A stretch of DNA of 50,844 nt, from assembly GCA_025357915.1 (NCBI GenBank), contig JANYLH010000020.1, forward strand, positions 1 to 50,844, given 5' to 3'. This stretch comes from Gammaproteobacteria bacterium. GTDB lineage: Bacteria > Pseudomonadota > Gammaproteobacteria > Steroidobacterales > Steroidobacteraceae. Made by a program: the position numbers and the translations under genes. Below, piece after piece: positions 9,007 to 17,330 of this stretch (position 1 is its first letter; every line of letters starts with the position of its first letter). Under the pieces are notes generated by a model. It did no database searches, was not told the origin of the DNA, and worked only from the letters and a program-made list of their open reading frames with translations.

Positions 9007-9022
9007 TGTGATGCCCATCACA
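9007..9022. promoter_or_regulatory. CRP-type palindrome between the GH13-GH97 operon and fliM
   Basis: TGTGA-N6-TCACA is read at 9007-9022 and matches the CRP consensus half-sites perfectly, with central TGCCCA. It lies between divergent genes, centred 57 bp upstream of the amylase ATG and 88 bp upstream of the fliM GTG. Catabolite control of starch enzymes is the simplest reading, but I could not place good -10/-35 boxes for either gene, so direction is open. Confidence 0.55.
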
Positions 9023-9102
9023 GGAGCGACCCGCACGGCGACGGCACGCATCTTGCTCGATCTGCACCGTGACAGGACCAATCTCGTCAGCAGGAGAGGA
9101 TA

Positions 9103-10071
9103 GTGAGTGACCCTGAAGTTCTCAAGCAGGAGGAAATCGACGCCTTGCTCGGTGGTGTCGACAGCGGTGAGATTTCCACAGCGGACGAGCGCGGCCCGGA
9201 TGGTACGCCGAGCCGCTACGATTTTCGCAGCGAGATCCCGGTCGCGGGCAACCGCATACCCAAGCTCGAGATGGTCAACGAGCGCTTCGCGCGCCTGTTC
9301 CGCACCAGTCTCGGCAGCATGCTGCGCCATGCGGCGCTCGTGACCGTGATGCCGGTAGCCGTGCAGCGCTTCGGTGATTTCCTGCGCACCCTGCCGTTGC
9401 CGAGCAGCATCAACCTGGTGCGGCTGGCGCCGCTGCGCGGTACCGCAGTGGTGGCACTGGCGCCGACGCTGGTCTCCTCGGTAGTTGACAAGTATTTCGG
9501 CGGCACCGGCAAGGCCGCCAGGATCGAGGGCCGGGACTTCACGGCCACGGAATCGAGGATTGTCGAGGTCGTACGCAAGAGCGTGTTCGCCGATCTGAAG
9601 GAAGCCTGGGGGCCGGTAACGGAGATCGGGCCCGAGCATTTCGCCACCGAAACCAATGCGCAGTTCGTAAACCAGATCAGCCCGGCGGAACTGGTCATCG
9701 TGGCTTCATTCCGCGTCGAGCTCGATGGCGATGGCGGTGACCTGCAGATCGTGCTGCCGCACGCGATGATCGAGCCGCTGCGCGACCGGCTCGATTTTGG
9801 CCTGCGCGGCAGCACCGACAAACCCGACGAGCGCTGGTACCAATCGTTGCGCGGTGAAGTCGAGAAGGCCGAGGTGGGCATACGCACCGTGCTCGGCAAT
9901 AGTGAAGTGACACTGGGCCAGCTGCTGGCGCTGCGTCCCGGCGACGTCGTGCCCTTCGACTTTGCAGGCCAGGCCACGGTCTATGCCGAAGGCGTGCCGA
10001 TATTCACCGGAGGCTTTGGTGGCTCCCGTGGCCAGGAAGCCGTCAAGGTCGAGCGCAGCGCGCGCCGCTGA
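9103..10071 (+). CDS. fliM: Flagellar motor switch protein FliM
   Basis: The 322-aa protein begins with LKQEEIDALLGGV (residues 7-19), the EIDALL segment that in FliM binds phosphorylated CheY. The middle domain contains VVDKYFGGTGKAARIEGRDFTATE, with the GGXG motif used to contact FliG, and the C-terminal SpoA (FliN-like) domain contains VTLGQLLALRPGDVVPFD. It would sit in the cytoplasmic C-ring and set rotation direction. The start is a GTG with AGGAGAGG 4 bp upstream. No other flagellar gene is visible on either side, so this is an orphan copy outside the usual fliLMNOPQR order. Length and motifs look intact. Confidence 0.93.
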   Translation: MSDPEVLKQEEIDALLGGVDSGEISTADERGPDGTPSRYDFRSEIPVAGNRIPKLEMVNERFARLFRTSLGSMLRHAALVTVMPVAVQRFGDFLRTLPLPSSINLVRLAPLRGTAVVALAPTLVSSVVDKYFGGTGKAARIEGRDFTATESRIVEVVRKSVFADLKEAWGPVTEIGPEHFATETNAQFVNQISPAELVIVASFRVELDGDGGDLQIVLPHAMIEPLRDRLDFGLRGSTDKPDERWYQSLRGEVEKAEVGIRTVLGNSEVTLGQLLALRPGDVVPFDFAGQATVYAEGVPIFTGGFGGSRGQEAVKVERSARR

Positions 10072-10100
10072 GGCGCAGTGGCGCTACGGCGCCGGTGACG

Positions 10101-10868
10101 CTACCTGGGCTGCATGCGGATCGCGCCATCGAGGCGGATCGTTTCGCCATTGAGCATCGCAATCTCGAAGATCGCCTGCACCAGTCGCGCGTATTCTTCG
10201 GGGCGCCCGAGCCGTGAAGGAAACGGCACCTGCCGGGCGAGTGAGTCCTGCACTTCCTGCGGCATGCCGTCCATCATCGGCGTGCTGAAGATTCCCGGGG
10301 CGATTGCCATCACGCGGATGCCGAAGGCAGCGAACTCGCGCGCCAGCGGCAATACCATGCCGACCACGCCGGCCTTGGTGGCGGAGTAGGCCGCCTGGCC
10401 GATCTGACCTTCAAAGGCCGCGACCGAGGAAGTGTGCACGATCAGGCCGCGTTCGCCGTCCGCGTTCGGCGTGTTCTGCTGCATGATCGCCGCCGCCGCC
10501 TTGTCGCACAGGAACGTGCCGATCAGGTTGACGTGGACGACTTTGGTGAACAATTCGCCCGGCATCGGTCCGCTCTTCCCCAGGGTGCGCGCAGAGCCGA
10601 TGATGCCGGCGCAGTTCACCAGCAGATTGAGACCGCCCATGGCGGCTGCCGCCGCGGTCATGGCCGCGACCACGGCTGCCTCCGAGGTGACGTCGCATTG
10701 GATGAACCGCGCGCGTTCGCCCAGCGCTCGCCCCGCGCGCTTACCAGGCTCGGCCTGCACATCGAACAAAGTAACGTGAGCGCCCTGCGCAACCAGATGC
10801 TGCGCGACAGCGAAACCAAGACCCGAGGCTCCGCCGGTGATGACCGCGCGCGCTTCCGTGATTTTCAT
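10101..10868 (-). CDS. Short-chain dehydrogenase, 3-hydroxyacyl-CoA dehydrogenase type II-like
   Basis: The 255-aa protein is a classical SDR: TGGASGLG cofactor loop at residues 11-18, LVNCAG, Ser in HTSSVAAFEGQ, and the YSATK catalytic pair (Tyr161, Lys165). The pattern FIQCDVTSEAAVVAAM with the long insertion before NRTAC-like segments and the C-terminal MLNGETIRLDGAIRM is typical of the HSD10-like 3-hydroxyacyl-CoA (2-methyl-3-hydroxybutyryl-CoA) dehydrogenases, NAD-dependent. It lies 25 bp downstream of a thiolase gene, and the two would carry out successive steps of beta-oxidation, possibly of isoleucine- or branched-chain-derived acyl-CoA. A GGAGAC sequence precedes the ATG. Confidence 0.87.
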   Translation of the reverse strand: MKITEARAVITGGASGLGFAVAQHLVAQGAHVTLFDVQAEPGKRAGRALGERARFIQCDVTSEAAVVAAMTAAAAAMGGLNLLVNCAGIIGSARTLGKSGPMPGELFTKVVHVNLIGTFLCDKAAAAIMQQNTPNADGERGLIVHTSSVAAFEGQIGQAAYSATKAGVVGMVLPLAREFAAFGIRVMAIAPGIFSTPMMDGMPQEVQDSLARQVPFPSRLGRPEEYARLVQAIFEIAMLNGETIRLDGAIRMQPR

Positions 10869-10893
10869 GATCTGTCTCCGTAACTGGACGGCG

Positions 10894-12081
10894 TCAATTG
10901 CTCTGGACCAGCTCGATGGCCACCGCCGTTGCTTCGCCGCCGCCGATGCACAAGGCCGCGACGCCGCGCCGGCCGCCGCGTTTTTGCAGGGCATGGATCA
11001 GCGTGGTGATGATGCGCGCGCCGGTGGCGCCGACCGGGTGGCCGAGTGCGCAAGCACCGCCGTTCACGTTCAGTTTCTGGTGATCGATCTTCAGGTCGCG
11101 CATTGCTGCCATTGCCACCACGGCGAAGGCTTCGTTGACCTCGAACAGGTCGACATCAGCGACGCTCCAGCCCGCGGACTTCAATACCTTTTCAATGGCG
11201 CCGACCGGCGCCACGGTGAACCACTCGGGCGCCATGGCGTTGCTCGCCCAGGCGGCGAGGCGCGCCACGGGCTTGAGCCCGCGCTGGCTCGCGATCGAGT
11301 CGCGGGTCAGCACGGCTGCCGCGGCGCCGTCGGAAATCGACGAGGACGACGCGGCGGTCACGGTGCCGTTGGCGCCAAAGGCCGGCTTGAGCGTCGCGAT
11401 CCTGGCGACATCACAGGCGAGGGGAGTCTCGTCGCGCTCCACCAGGGTCGTGCCCTTGCGCGTCTTGACCGTGACGGGGGTGACTTCCGCGTCGAACTCG
11501 CCGGCCTGCAGAGCCCGCATGGCGCGGCGCACCGACTCGGTTGCGAAGGCATCCTGTTCGGCGCGCGTGAAGCCGTACTTTGCCGCCGTGGCGTCGGCAA
11601 AGCAGCCCATGAGCTTGCCATCCCAGGGACTTTGCAGTCCGTCATAGAACATGTGATCGAGGATCTCGCCGTGCCCCATCCGGTAGCCACTGCGCGCCTT
11701 GAGCAGCAGGTAGGGCGCGTTGCTCATCGACTCGAGTCCACCGGCGAGCACCAGGGCGGTGTGGCCGGCGCTGAGCTGATCGGCCGCGAGCATGATCGCC
11801 TTCATGCCCGAGCCGCACATCTTGTTCACGGTCGTCGCCGGAACCTCGATCGGCACCCCGGCGCCGATCGCCGCCTGGCGCGCAGGCGCTTGTCCCAGGC
11901 CCGCGGGCAGCACGCAGCCCATGATCGTTTCGTCGAGGTCGGCAGCCTGAATTCCTGCTGCTTCGATCGCGGCGCGCATCGCCGCGGACCCGAGCTGCGG
12001 CGCCGTCATTGCCGACAGCACTCCCTGGAATGCGCCGATCGGCGTGCGCCTGGCGCTGAGGATCATGATGGCGTCGGACAT
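10894..12081 (-). CDS. Acetyl-CoA C-acyltransferase (thiolase)
   Basis: The 395-aa protein has all thiolase catalytic residues at canonical numbering: Cys89 in NKMCGSGMKA (acyl carrier), His348 in GHPVGATGAR and Cys378 in CIGGGEA. The N-terminus MSDAIMILSARRTPIGAFQG is typical of biosynthetic/degradative acetoacetyl-CoA thiolases. AGGAG stands about 6 bp before the ATG. It lies between a TetR gene (31 bp upstream) and an SDR dehydrogenase gene (25 bp downstream), all on one strand. The trio looks like a small acyl-CoA degradation operon. Chain-length preference (acetoacetyl-CoA or 2-methylacetoacetyl-CoA) cannot be read from sequence alone. Confidence 0.93.
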   Translation of the reverse strand: MSDAIMILSARRTPIGAFQGVLSAMTAPQLGSAAMRAAIEAAGIQAADLDETIMGCVLPAGLGQAPARQAAIGAGVPIEVPATTVNKMCGSGMKAIMLAADQLSAGHTALVLAGGLESMSNAPYLLLKARSGYRMGHGEILDHMFYDGLQSPWDGKLMGCFADATAAKYGFTRAEQDAFATESVRRAMRALQAGEFDAEVTPVTVKTRKGTTLVERDETPLACDVARIATLKPAFGANGTVTAASSSSISDGAAAAVLTRDSIASQRGLKPVARLAAWASNAMAPEWFTVAPVGAIEKVLKSAGWSVADVDLFEVNEAFAVVAMAAMRDLKIDHQKLNVNGGACALGHPVGATGARIITTLIHALQKRGGRRGVAALCIGGGEATAVAIELVQSN

Positions 12082-12112
12082 GGCAGGACTCCTGTTCAGG
12101 TGTTGCGGCTCG

Positions 12113-12754
12113 TCAGTCGGCGCGCGGGCGCAGGCCGTTCTCGAACAAGGCGACGAAAGCGTCGGCAATCTGTGCCGGCGACTGGGGTTGATTGTCACGG
12201 TACCAGTGCGCGATCCAGTTCAGCGCCCCGGCCAACGCAAACGCGGTCATCTTCGGATCGCAGGGGCCAATCGAACCGTCCTCGATGCCCTCGCGCAGCA
12301 GGCGACGGATCCCCTGGTCGATCTCGGACTTGAGCGCCTTGACGTGGGCGCGCATCGCATCGCTCAGGTCCTGGTCCTCGGCGCGCACCATGCACCAGCC
12401 GAACTCCGAGGCGATCGCCAGGGCGTAGCGCAGCAGCACGGCGCGCAGGCGTTCGCGCGCGCTTTGCTCGCGCTCGCGGGCGTCGCGAAACGCGGCGTGG
12501 ATCGGCTCCAGCCCGGCGCAGAAGCACTCAAACAAGAGCTGTTCCTTGCTTTCGACGTAGTAGTAGAGCGTCGGCTTGGTCACCTCGAGCGTCGCGGCGA
12601 TGTCGTCCAGCGAGGTGTTGTGGAAACCGCGTGCATTGAAGGCCCGGGCGGCGGCGTGGATCACGGCCTCGCGCTTGAGCTTGCGGTCGCCCCGGGCCTT
12701 GCGCCGGCTCCGCCAGGGCGAGGGAATATGCGAGGCAGTAGGGTTGACGCTCAT
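12113..12754 (-). CDS. TetR family regulator of acyl-CoA genes
   Basis: The 213-aa protein has a basic leader and a TetR DNA-binding domain (about residues 25-75: REAVIHAAARAFNARGFHNTSLDDIAATLEVTKPTLYYYVESKEQLLFEC), then an all-helical ligand domain. It heads the thiolase-SDR operon and is divergent from icmF, so acyl-CoA-responsive control of both is likely. The start is uncertain: ATGs at 12754, 12769 and 12784 are in frame, and none has a clear ribosome site. The short gap before icmF contains TACT-CTTC-AGTA (12769-12780), a weak dyad that could be part of the operator. Confidence 0.85.
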   Translation of the reverse strand: MSVNPTASHIPSPWRSRRKARGDRKLKREAVIHAAARAFNARGFHNTSLDDIAATLEVTKPTLYYYVESKEQLLFECFCAGLEPIHAAFRDAREREQSARERLRAVLLRYALAIASEFGWCMVRAEDQDLSDAMRAHVKALKSEIDQGIRRLLREGIEDGSIGPCDPKMTAFALAGALNWIAHWYRDNQPQSPAQIADAFVALFENGLRPRAD

Positions 12755-12799
12755 GGCAACAGCGATCATACTCTTCAGTAACATTTGTTGGAAGCCGGT

Positions 12800-15700
12800 A
12801 TGAGCGTCAAACCTTCAGGTCGCCAGGCCTCGTTGCGCGATTCCCCGTCCCCGGCCACGCCGGCCCCACCGCTGCGGTTCGTCAGTGCGGCCTCGCTGTT
12901 CGACGGTCACGACGCCGCGATCAACATGATCCGGCGGCTCCTGCAGGCGCATGGCGCCGAGGTCGTGCACCTGGGACACAACCGCAGCGTGGCCGACATC
13001 GTGCGCGCGGCCATCCAGGAAGATGCCGACGGCATCGCCGTCAGCTCCTACCAGGGCGGGCACAACGAGTACTTCGTGTATATGGTCGACATGCTGCGCG
13101 AACTGGGCGCCAGCCATATCCGGGTCATTGTCGGCGGCGGCGGCACGATCTCCCCCGACGAGATCGCGGCGCTCGAGCGCCACGGGGTGGAGAAGATCTA
13201 CACGCCCGAAGACGGCCGGCGGCTCGGCCTCAACGGCATGATCGATGACGTGTTTGCGCGGGTGCGCACGGCGCGGCGCCCACCGTACGCATTCGGACCG
13301 CTAAACGCACGCGACCACGCGCACATCGCCCGCAGCATCACCGCGCTCGAGGGCGGGCACGGCGACGAGCGCGCGGCCGAGCAGATACGCCAGGCGCTGG
13401 TGAAGGGTAAGCGCGCCGCCCCGGTCATCGGCATCACGGGCACGGGCGGCGCCGGCAAGAGTTCGCTCACCGACGAGCTGCTGCAGCGCTTCGTACGTGC
13501 GTTTCCCGAGCGGCAGATCGCCGTAGTCGCCATGGATCCCACGCGCCGCCGTACCGGCGGTGCGCTGCTGGGCGATCGCATCCGCATGAATTCGCTCGCC
13601 GCCGCCAATGTGTTCATGCGCTCTCTGGCCACCCGCCGCGAGCACCTGGCTACTTCGGCCGTGCTGCGCGACGTGCTGGACCTGTATACGCACGCGGGGT
13701 TCGATCTGGTGCTGGTGGAGACCGCCGGCATCGGCCAGAGCGACACCGAGATCGCCGATCTGGTGGATCTGCCGCTGTACGTGATGACCAGCGAATACGG
13801 CGCAGCCAGCCAGCTCGAGAAGATCGACATGCTCGATTTCGCCGAGCTGGTGGTGCTGAACAAGTTCGAGAAGCGCGGCGCCGAGGATGCGCTGCGCGAC
13901 GTGCGCAAGCAGTGGCGTCGCAATCATCCCGAGCGCGCGCGCATTGCGGATGCCGAGGTGCCCGTCTATCCGACCATCGCCAGCCGTTTCAACGACCCGG
14001 GGATCAACCGGCTGTTTGGCGCGCTGCTGGCGAGCCTCGAGCACAAGGCCATTGGCAAGCTCCGCTGGACCGAGAACGCCGGGCGGCCGATCGAGGTGGG
14101 CGCCACGGAATTCCGCTCGCGCGAACCGCTGATTCCAGGCACGCGCAGCCGTTACCTCGCCGAGATCTCCGGCGCGGGGCGCCGCACCCGCGAGCGCCTC
14201 GAGCGCGCCGCCGACAGTGCGCGACTGGCGCATTCGATCTACGAATCGCTCCGCTGCCTGCACGATGCGCCGCTGCCGGCGCCGCTCGAGCGCTATGCAG
14301 ACTCCGTTGTGGCCGAGGGCGCGGCCGACGGCACACGCCTCGAGCTGCGCCGCGCGTACCACAAGGCGCTGGAAGATACCGGCGCCGAGGGCGTGGGCCT
14401 GCTGAAATCCTGGCCGGCGCGCGCGGCAGCGGCGAGCGCCGACAAATACGAATTCAAGGTGCGCGGCAAAACGCTGACCGGCGAGAACTACGCCGAGACC
14501 ATGAGCCGCAATCGCGTGCCCAAGCTCGCGCTGCCGAATCTCAGGGACTGGGGCGAACTGCTGCGCTTTCTCGGCCAGGAAAACCTTCCTGGTGCCTATC
14601 CCTACACCGGTGGCGTCTATCCGTACCGGCGCGAGGCGGAGGACCCGATCCGCATGTTCGCGGGCGAGGGCCCGCCCGAGCGCACCAACCGCCGCTTTCA
14701 CCTGCTGGCGCGCGGTCACGCAGCGACGCGGCTGTCCACGGCCTTCGATTCGACCACGCTTTATGGCGAAGACCCGGACACGCGTCCCGACATTTACGGA
14801 CGCACGGGCAATTCCGGCGTCTCCGTGGCGACGCTCGATGACATGAAGAAACTCTATTCGGGTTTCGACCTGTGCCAGCCGACCACCTCCGTGTCGATGA
14901 CGATCAACGGGCCCGCACCGATGCTGCTCGCGATGTTCATGAACACCGCCATCGACCAGCGGGTGGAAAGATTCCTCAAGGACCAAGGCCGCTGGGGCGC
15001 CGCCGAGCAGCTCATCGGTACCCTGCACGCGCAGTTCGTGGCCGGTGGCCAGGTGGTGCCGCGCTACAAGGGCGAGTTGCCGCCGGGGCACGACGGCACC
15101 GGCCTGGCGCTGCTCGGAATCAGCGGCGCGCAGCTGGTGGCACCGGGCGTGCTGGCCGCCGACGAATACCAGCGCATCCGCGCCGAGGCGCTGTCGCTGG
15201 TGCGTGGCACCGTGCAGGCGGACATCCTCAAGGAAGACCAGGCGCAGAACACCTGCATCTTCTCCACCGAATTCGCCATGCGCATGATGGGCGACGTGCA
15301 GCAGTACTTCAGCGATCACCAGGTGCGCAATTTCTATTCGGTCTCGATCTCGGGCTACCACATCGCCGAGGCCGGCGCGAACCCGGTCAGCCAGCTGGCC
15401 TTCACGCTCGCCAACGGCTTCACCATCGTCGAGTATTACCTGGCGCGCGGCATGAAGATCGACGACTTCGCGCCCAACCTGTCCTTCTTCTTTTCGAACG
15501 GCATGGACGCCGAGTACGCGGTGATCGGCCGCGTGGCGCGGCGCATCTGGGCGCGCGCGATGCGCGAAATCTATCACGGTGACGCCCGCAGCCAGATGCT
15601 GAAATACCACATCCAGACCTCGGGGCGCTCGCTGCACGCGCAGGAAATCCAGTTCAACGACATCCGCACCACGCTCCAGGCGTTGTACGCGCTGTTCGAC

Positions 15701-16306
15701 AACTGCAATTCGCTCCATACCAATGCCTACGACGAGGCCCTGACCACGCCTACCGAGGAGAGCGTGCGGCGCGCGGTGGCGATCCAGCTGATCATCAACC
15801 GCGAGCTTGGGTTGAACATGAACCAGAACCCCTGGTCGGGTTCCTTCCTCATGGACTACCTCACCGACATGGTCGAGGAAGCCATTTACAAGGAGTTTGA
15901 TGCCATTTCCGAACGCGGTGGCGTGCTGGGCGCAATGGAGACCATGTACCAGCGCGGCAAGATCCAGGAAGAGAGCCTCTACTACGAAACGCGCAAACAC
16001 GATGGCACCCTGCCGTTGATCGGCGTCAACACCTTTCTTGGTGAGCGCGATGCTGCGGCCGCGCACGCGGCGGTAGCGCTGATCCGCTCGACCGAGGAGG
16101 AGAAGCGGGACCAGGTCAATGGCGTGCGCGAGTTCCAGGCGCGCAACGCGACACGAAGCGCCGCGGCGCTCCAGACGCTGCAACAGGCCGCCGCGCGCGA
16201 GGGCAACGTGTTTGCCGAACTGCTGAACGCGGTGAGGGTGTGCTCGCTGGGGCAGATTTCGCACGCGCTGTACGAGGTGGGCGGTCAGTATCGTCGCGGC
16301 GTGTGA
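12800..16306 (+). CDS. icmF: Fused isobutyryl-CoA mutase IcmF (B12-dependent)
   Basis: The 1168-aa protein shows the IcmF fusion order. First is an N-terminal B12-binding domain (FDGHDAAINMIRRLLQAHGAEVVHLGHNRSV and VGGGGTI). It is followed by a MeaB-like G-protein chaperone (Walker A GTGGAGKSS near residue 215, then VETAGIGQSD and LNKFEKRG) and a C-terminal mutase barrel (PYTGGVYPYRR near 600, RTGNSGV, SMTINGPAPMLLAMFMNTAIDQ). The enzyme interconverts isobutyryl- and n-butyryl-CoA by an adenosylcobalamin radical mechanism, and the fused GTPase guards cofactor loading. ATG at 12800 is chosen because GGAAG lies 5 bp upstream. Related fused mutases act on isovaleryl- or pivalyl-CoA, so substrate is not certain. 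Neighbours (TetR, thiolase, SDR) fit branched acyl-CoA metabolism. Confidence 0.95.
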   Translation: MSVKPSGRQASLRDSPSPATPAPPLRFVSAASLFDGHDAAINMIRRLLQAHGAEVVHLGHNRSVADIVRAAIQEDADGIAVSSYQGGHNEYFVYMVDMLRELGASHIRVIVGGGGTISPDEIAALERHGVEKIYTPEDGRRLGLNGMIDDVFARVRTARRPPYAFGPLNARDHAHIARSITALEGGHGDERAAEQIRQALVKGKRAAPVIGITGTGGAGKSSLTDELLQRFVRAFPERQIAVVAMDPTRRRTGGALLGDRIRMNSLAAANVFMRSLATRREHLATSAVLRDVLDLYTHAGFDLVLVETAGIGQSDTEIADLVDLPLYVMTSEYGAASQLEKIDMLDFAELVVLNKFEKRGAEDALRDVRKQWRRNHPERARIADAEVPVYPTIASRFNDPGINRLFGALLASLEHKAIGKLRWTENAGRPIEVGATEFRSREPLIPGTRSRYLAEISGAGRRTRERLERAADSARLAHSIYESLRCLHDAPLPAPLERYADSVVAEGAADGTRLELRRAYHKALEDTGAEGVGLLKSWPARAAAASADKYEFKVRGKTLTGENYAETMSRNRVPKLALPNLRDWGELLRFLGQENLPGAYPYTGGVYPYRREAEDPIRMFAGEGPPERTNRRFHLLARGHAATRLSTAFDSTTLYGEDPDTRPDIYGRTGNSGVSVATLDDMKKLYSGFDLCQPTTSVSMTINGPAPMLLAMFMNTAIDQRVERFLKDQGRWGAAEQLIGTLHAQFVAGGQVVPRYKGELPPGHDGTGLALLGISGAQLVAPGVLAADEYQRIRAEALSLVRGTVQADILKEDQAQNTCIFSTEFAMRMMGDVQQYFSDHQVRNFYSVSISGYHIAEAGANPVSQLAFTLANGFTIVEYYLARGMKIDDFAPNLSFFFSNGMDAEYAVIGRVARRIWARAMREIYHGDARSQMLKYHIQTSGRSLHAQEIQFNDIRTTLQALYALFDNCNSLHTNAYDEALTTPTEESVRRAVAIQLIINRELGLNMNQNPWSGSFLMDYLTDMVEEAIYKEFDAISERGGVLGAMETMYQRGKIQEESLYYETRKHDGTLPLIGVNTFLGERDAAAAHAAVALIRSTEEEKRDQVNGVREFQARNATRSAAALQTLQQAAAREGNVFAELLNAVRVCSLGQISHALYEVGGQYRRGV

Positions 16307-17106
16307 TGTATCCGCAGCGCATCGTCTGCCTGACGGAGGAACCGACCGAAGTGCTGTACGCGCTGGGCGAGCAGCAGCGCATCGTCGGCATCTCCGGTTT
16401 CACCGTGCGGCCGGCGGGGGTGCGGCGCGAAAAGCCGCGCATCTGCGCCTTCACGAGCGCGAAGATCGACAAGATTCTGGCGCTCAAGCCCGACCTGGCG
16501 ATCGGCTTTTCGGACATCCAGGCCGACATCGCCCGCGACCTGATCCGGCATGGCGTCGAGGTGTGGATCAGCAATCACCGCTCGGTGGCTGGCATACTGG
16601 GCTACGTGCGGCGCCTCGGTGCGATGGTAGGCGCAGCGGAAAAGGCGGAGCGTTACGCGCAGGAACTGCAGCAGGGGCTGGAGCGGCTGCGCATCGCCGG
16701 CGCGGCACTGCCGCACCGGCCGCGGGTTTATTTTGAGGAATGGGATGAACCGATGATCAGCGGCATTGCCTGGGTCTCCGAGCTGGTCGGCATCGCCGGC
16801 GGTGTCGATGTCTTTCCCGAGCGCGCGACCTGTTCGCTGGCAAAGGACCGGATCATTGCCGACGGGGCAGAGGTGGTGAGCCGCCAGCCGGACATCATCC
16901 TCGGCTCCTGGTGCGGCAAGCGTTTCCGCCCGCAACGGGTCGCGGACCGCGCCGGCTGGCAGGATGTGCCAGCGGTGCGCGATGGCGAACTCCACGAGAT
17001 CAAGTCGCCGGATATCCTGCAACCTGGGCCGGCAGCTCTGACCGACGGCGTGACGACGATGCACCGCATATTCAGGCAGTGGGCGCAACGCGGGTTGGCC
17101 GCATGA
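16306..17106 (+). CDS. BtuF-like cobalamin/metal-chelate binding protein without signal peptide
   Basis: The 266-aa protein has the periplasmic-binding-protein fold of the BtuF/FepB type: MYPQRIVCLTEEPTEVLYALGEQQRIVGIS at the start, KIDKILALKPDLAIGFSDIQADIARDLIRHGVEVWI, a long helix, then VYFEEWDEPMISGIAWVSELVGIAGGVDVF and a C-terminal lobe. Annotated homologues are called cobalamin-binding or ABC substrate-binding proteins. The ATG overlaps the icmF stop (TGATG), and the protein starts directly with the first strand, with no signal peptide or lipobox, so a cytoplasmic location is implied. Coupling to a B12-dependent mutase suggests intracellular cobalamin handling. That is inference; there are no transporter genes beside it. 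Confidence 0.78.
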   Translation: MYPQRIVCLTEEPTEVLYALGEQQRIVGISGFTVRPAGVRREKPRICAFTSAKIDKILALKPDLAIGFSDIQADIARDLIRHGVEVWISNHRSVAGILGYVRRLGAMVGAAEKAERYAQELQQGLERLRIAGAALPHRPRVYFEEWDEPMISGIAWVSELVGIAGGVDVFPERATCSLAKDRIIADGAEVVSRQPDIILGSWCGKRFRPQRVADRAGWQDVPAVRDGELHEIKSPDILQPGPAALTDGVTTMHRIFRQWAQRGLAA

Positions 17107-17330
17107 GCGAGACGTCGCGTGTGAGCGTGCCTTCGCCCTGCCGCGACATCTGCGAGCTGGACAGTACGAACGTATGCCTCGGCTGCGGTCGGACCTTGGG
17201 CGAGATCGCCGAATGGACGCGGGCCGACAGCGAGCGCCGCCTGCAGATCCGCGCGGCGGCGCGCGCGCGCGTCGAGCGCGTCCTAGAATCCGCGCAGGAT
17301 GGCAAACTCTTCGACCGGGGCCCGCGCTGA
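17103..17330 (+). CDS. DUF1289 small cysteine-motif protein
   Basis: The 75-aa protein carries the DUF1289 pattern: SPCRDICELDSTNVCLGCGRTLGEIAEWTRADSERR, with four cysteines in a C-x3-C...C-x2-C arrangement that could bind a metal. Its function is unknown to me; homologues are widespread small proteins. The ATG overlaps the previous stop (ATGA), so it is translationally coupled to the BtuF-like gene and icmF. The last 48 bp overlap the 3' end of the convergent nitroreductase gene. Confidence 0.82.
   Translation: MSETSRVSVPSPCRDICELDSTNVCLGCGRTLGEIAEWTRADSERRLQIRAAARARVERVLESAQDGKLFDRGPR

Noticed and set aside
12785-12799. TTG start for icmF five codons upstream
   Set aside because: The ATG at 12800 has GGAAG at a good distance, and the added residues resemble no family N-terminus.
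13301-16264. Long open frame antisense to icmF (987 codons)
   Set aside because: It is a mirror of the GC-rich codon pattern of icmF, with low-complexity Arg/Gln/His/Val composition and no recognisable domain.
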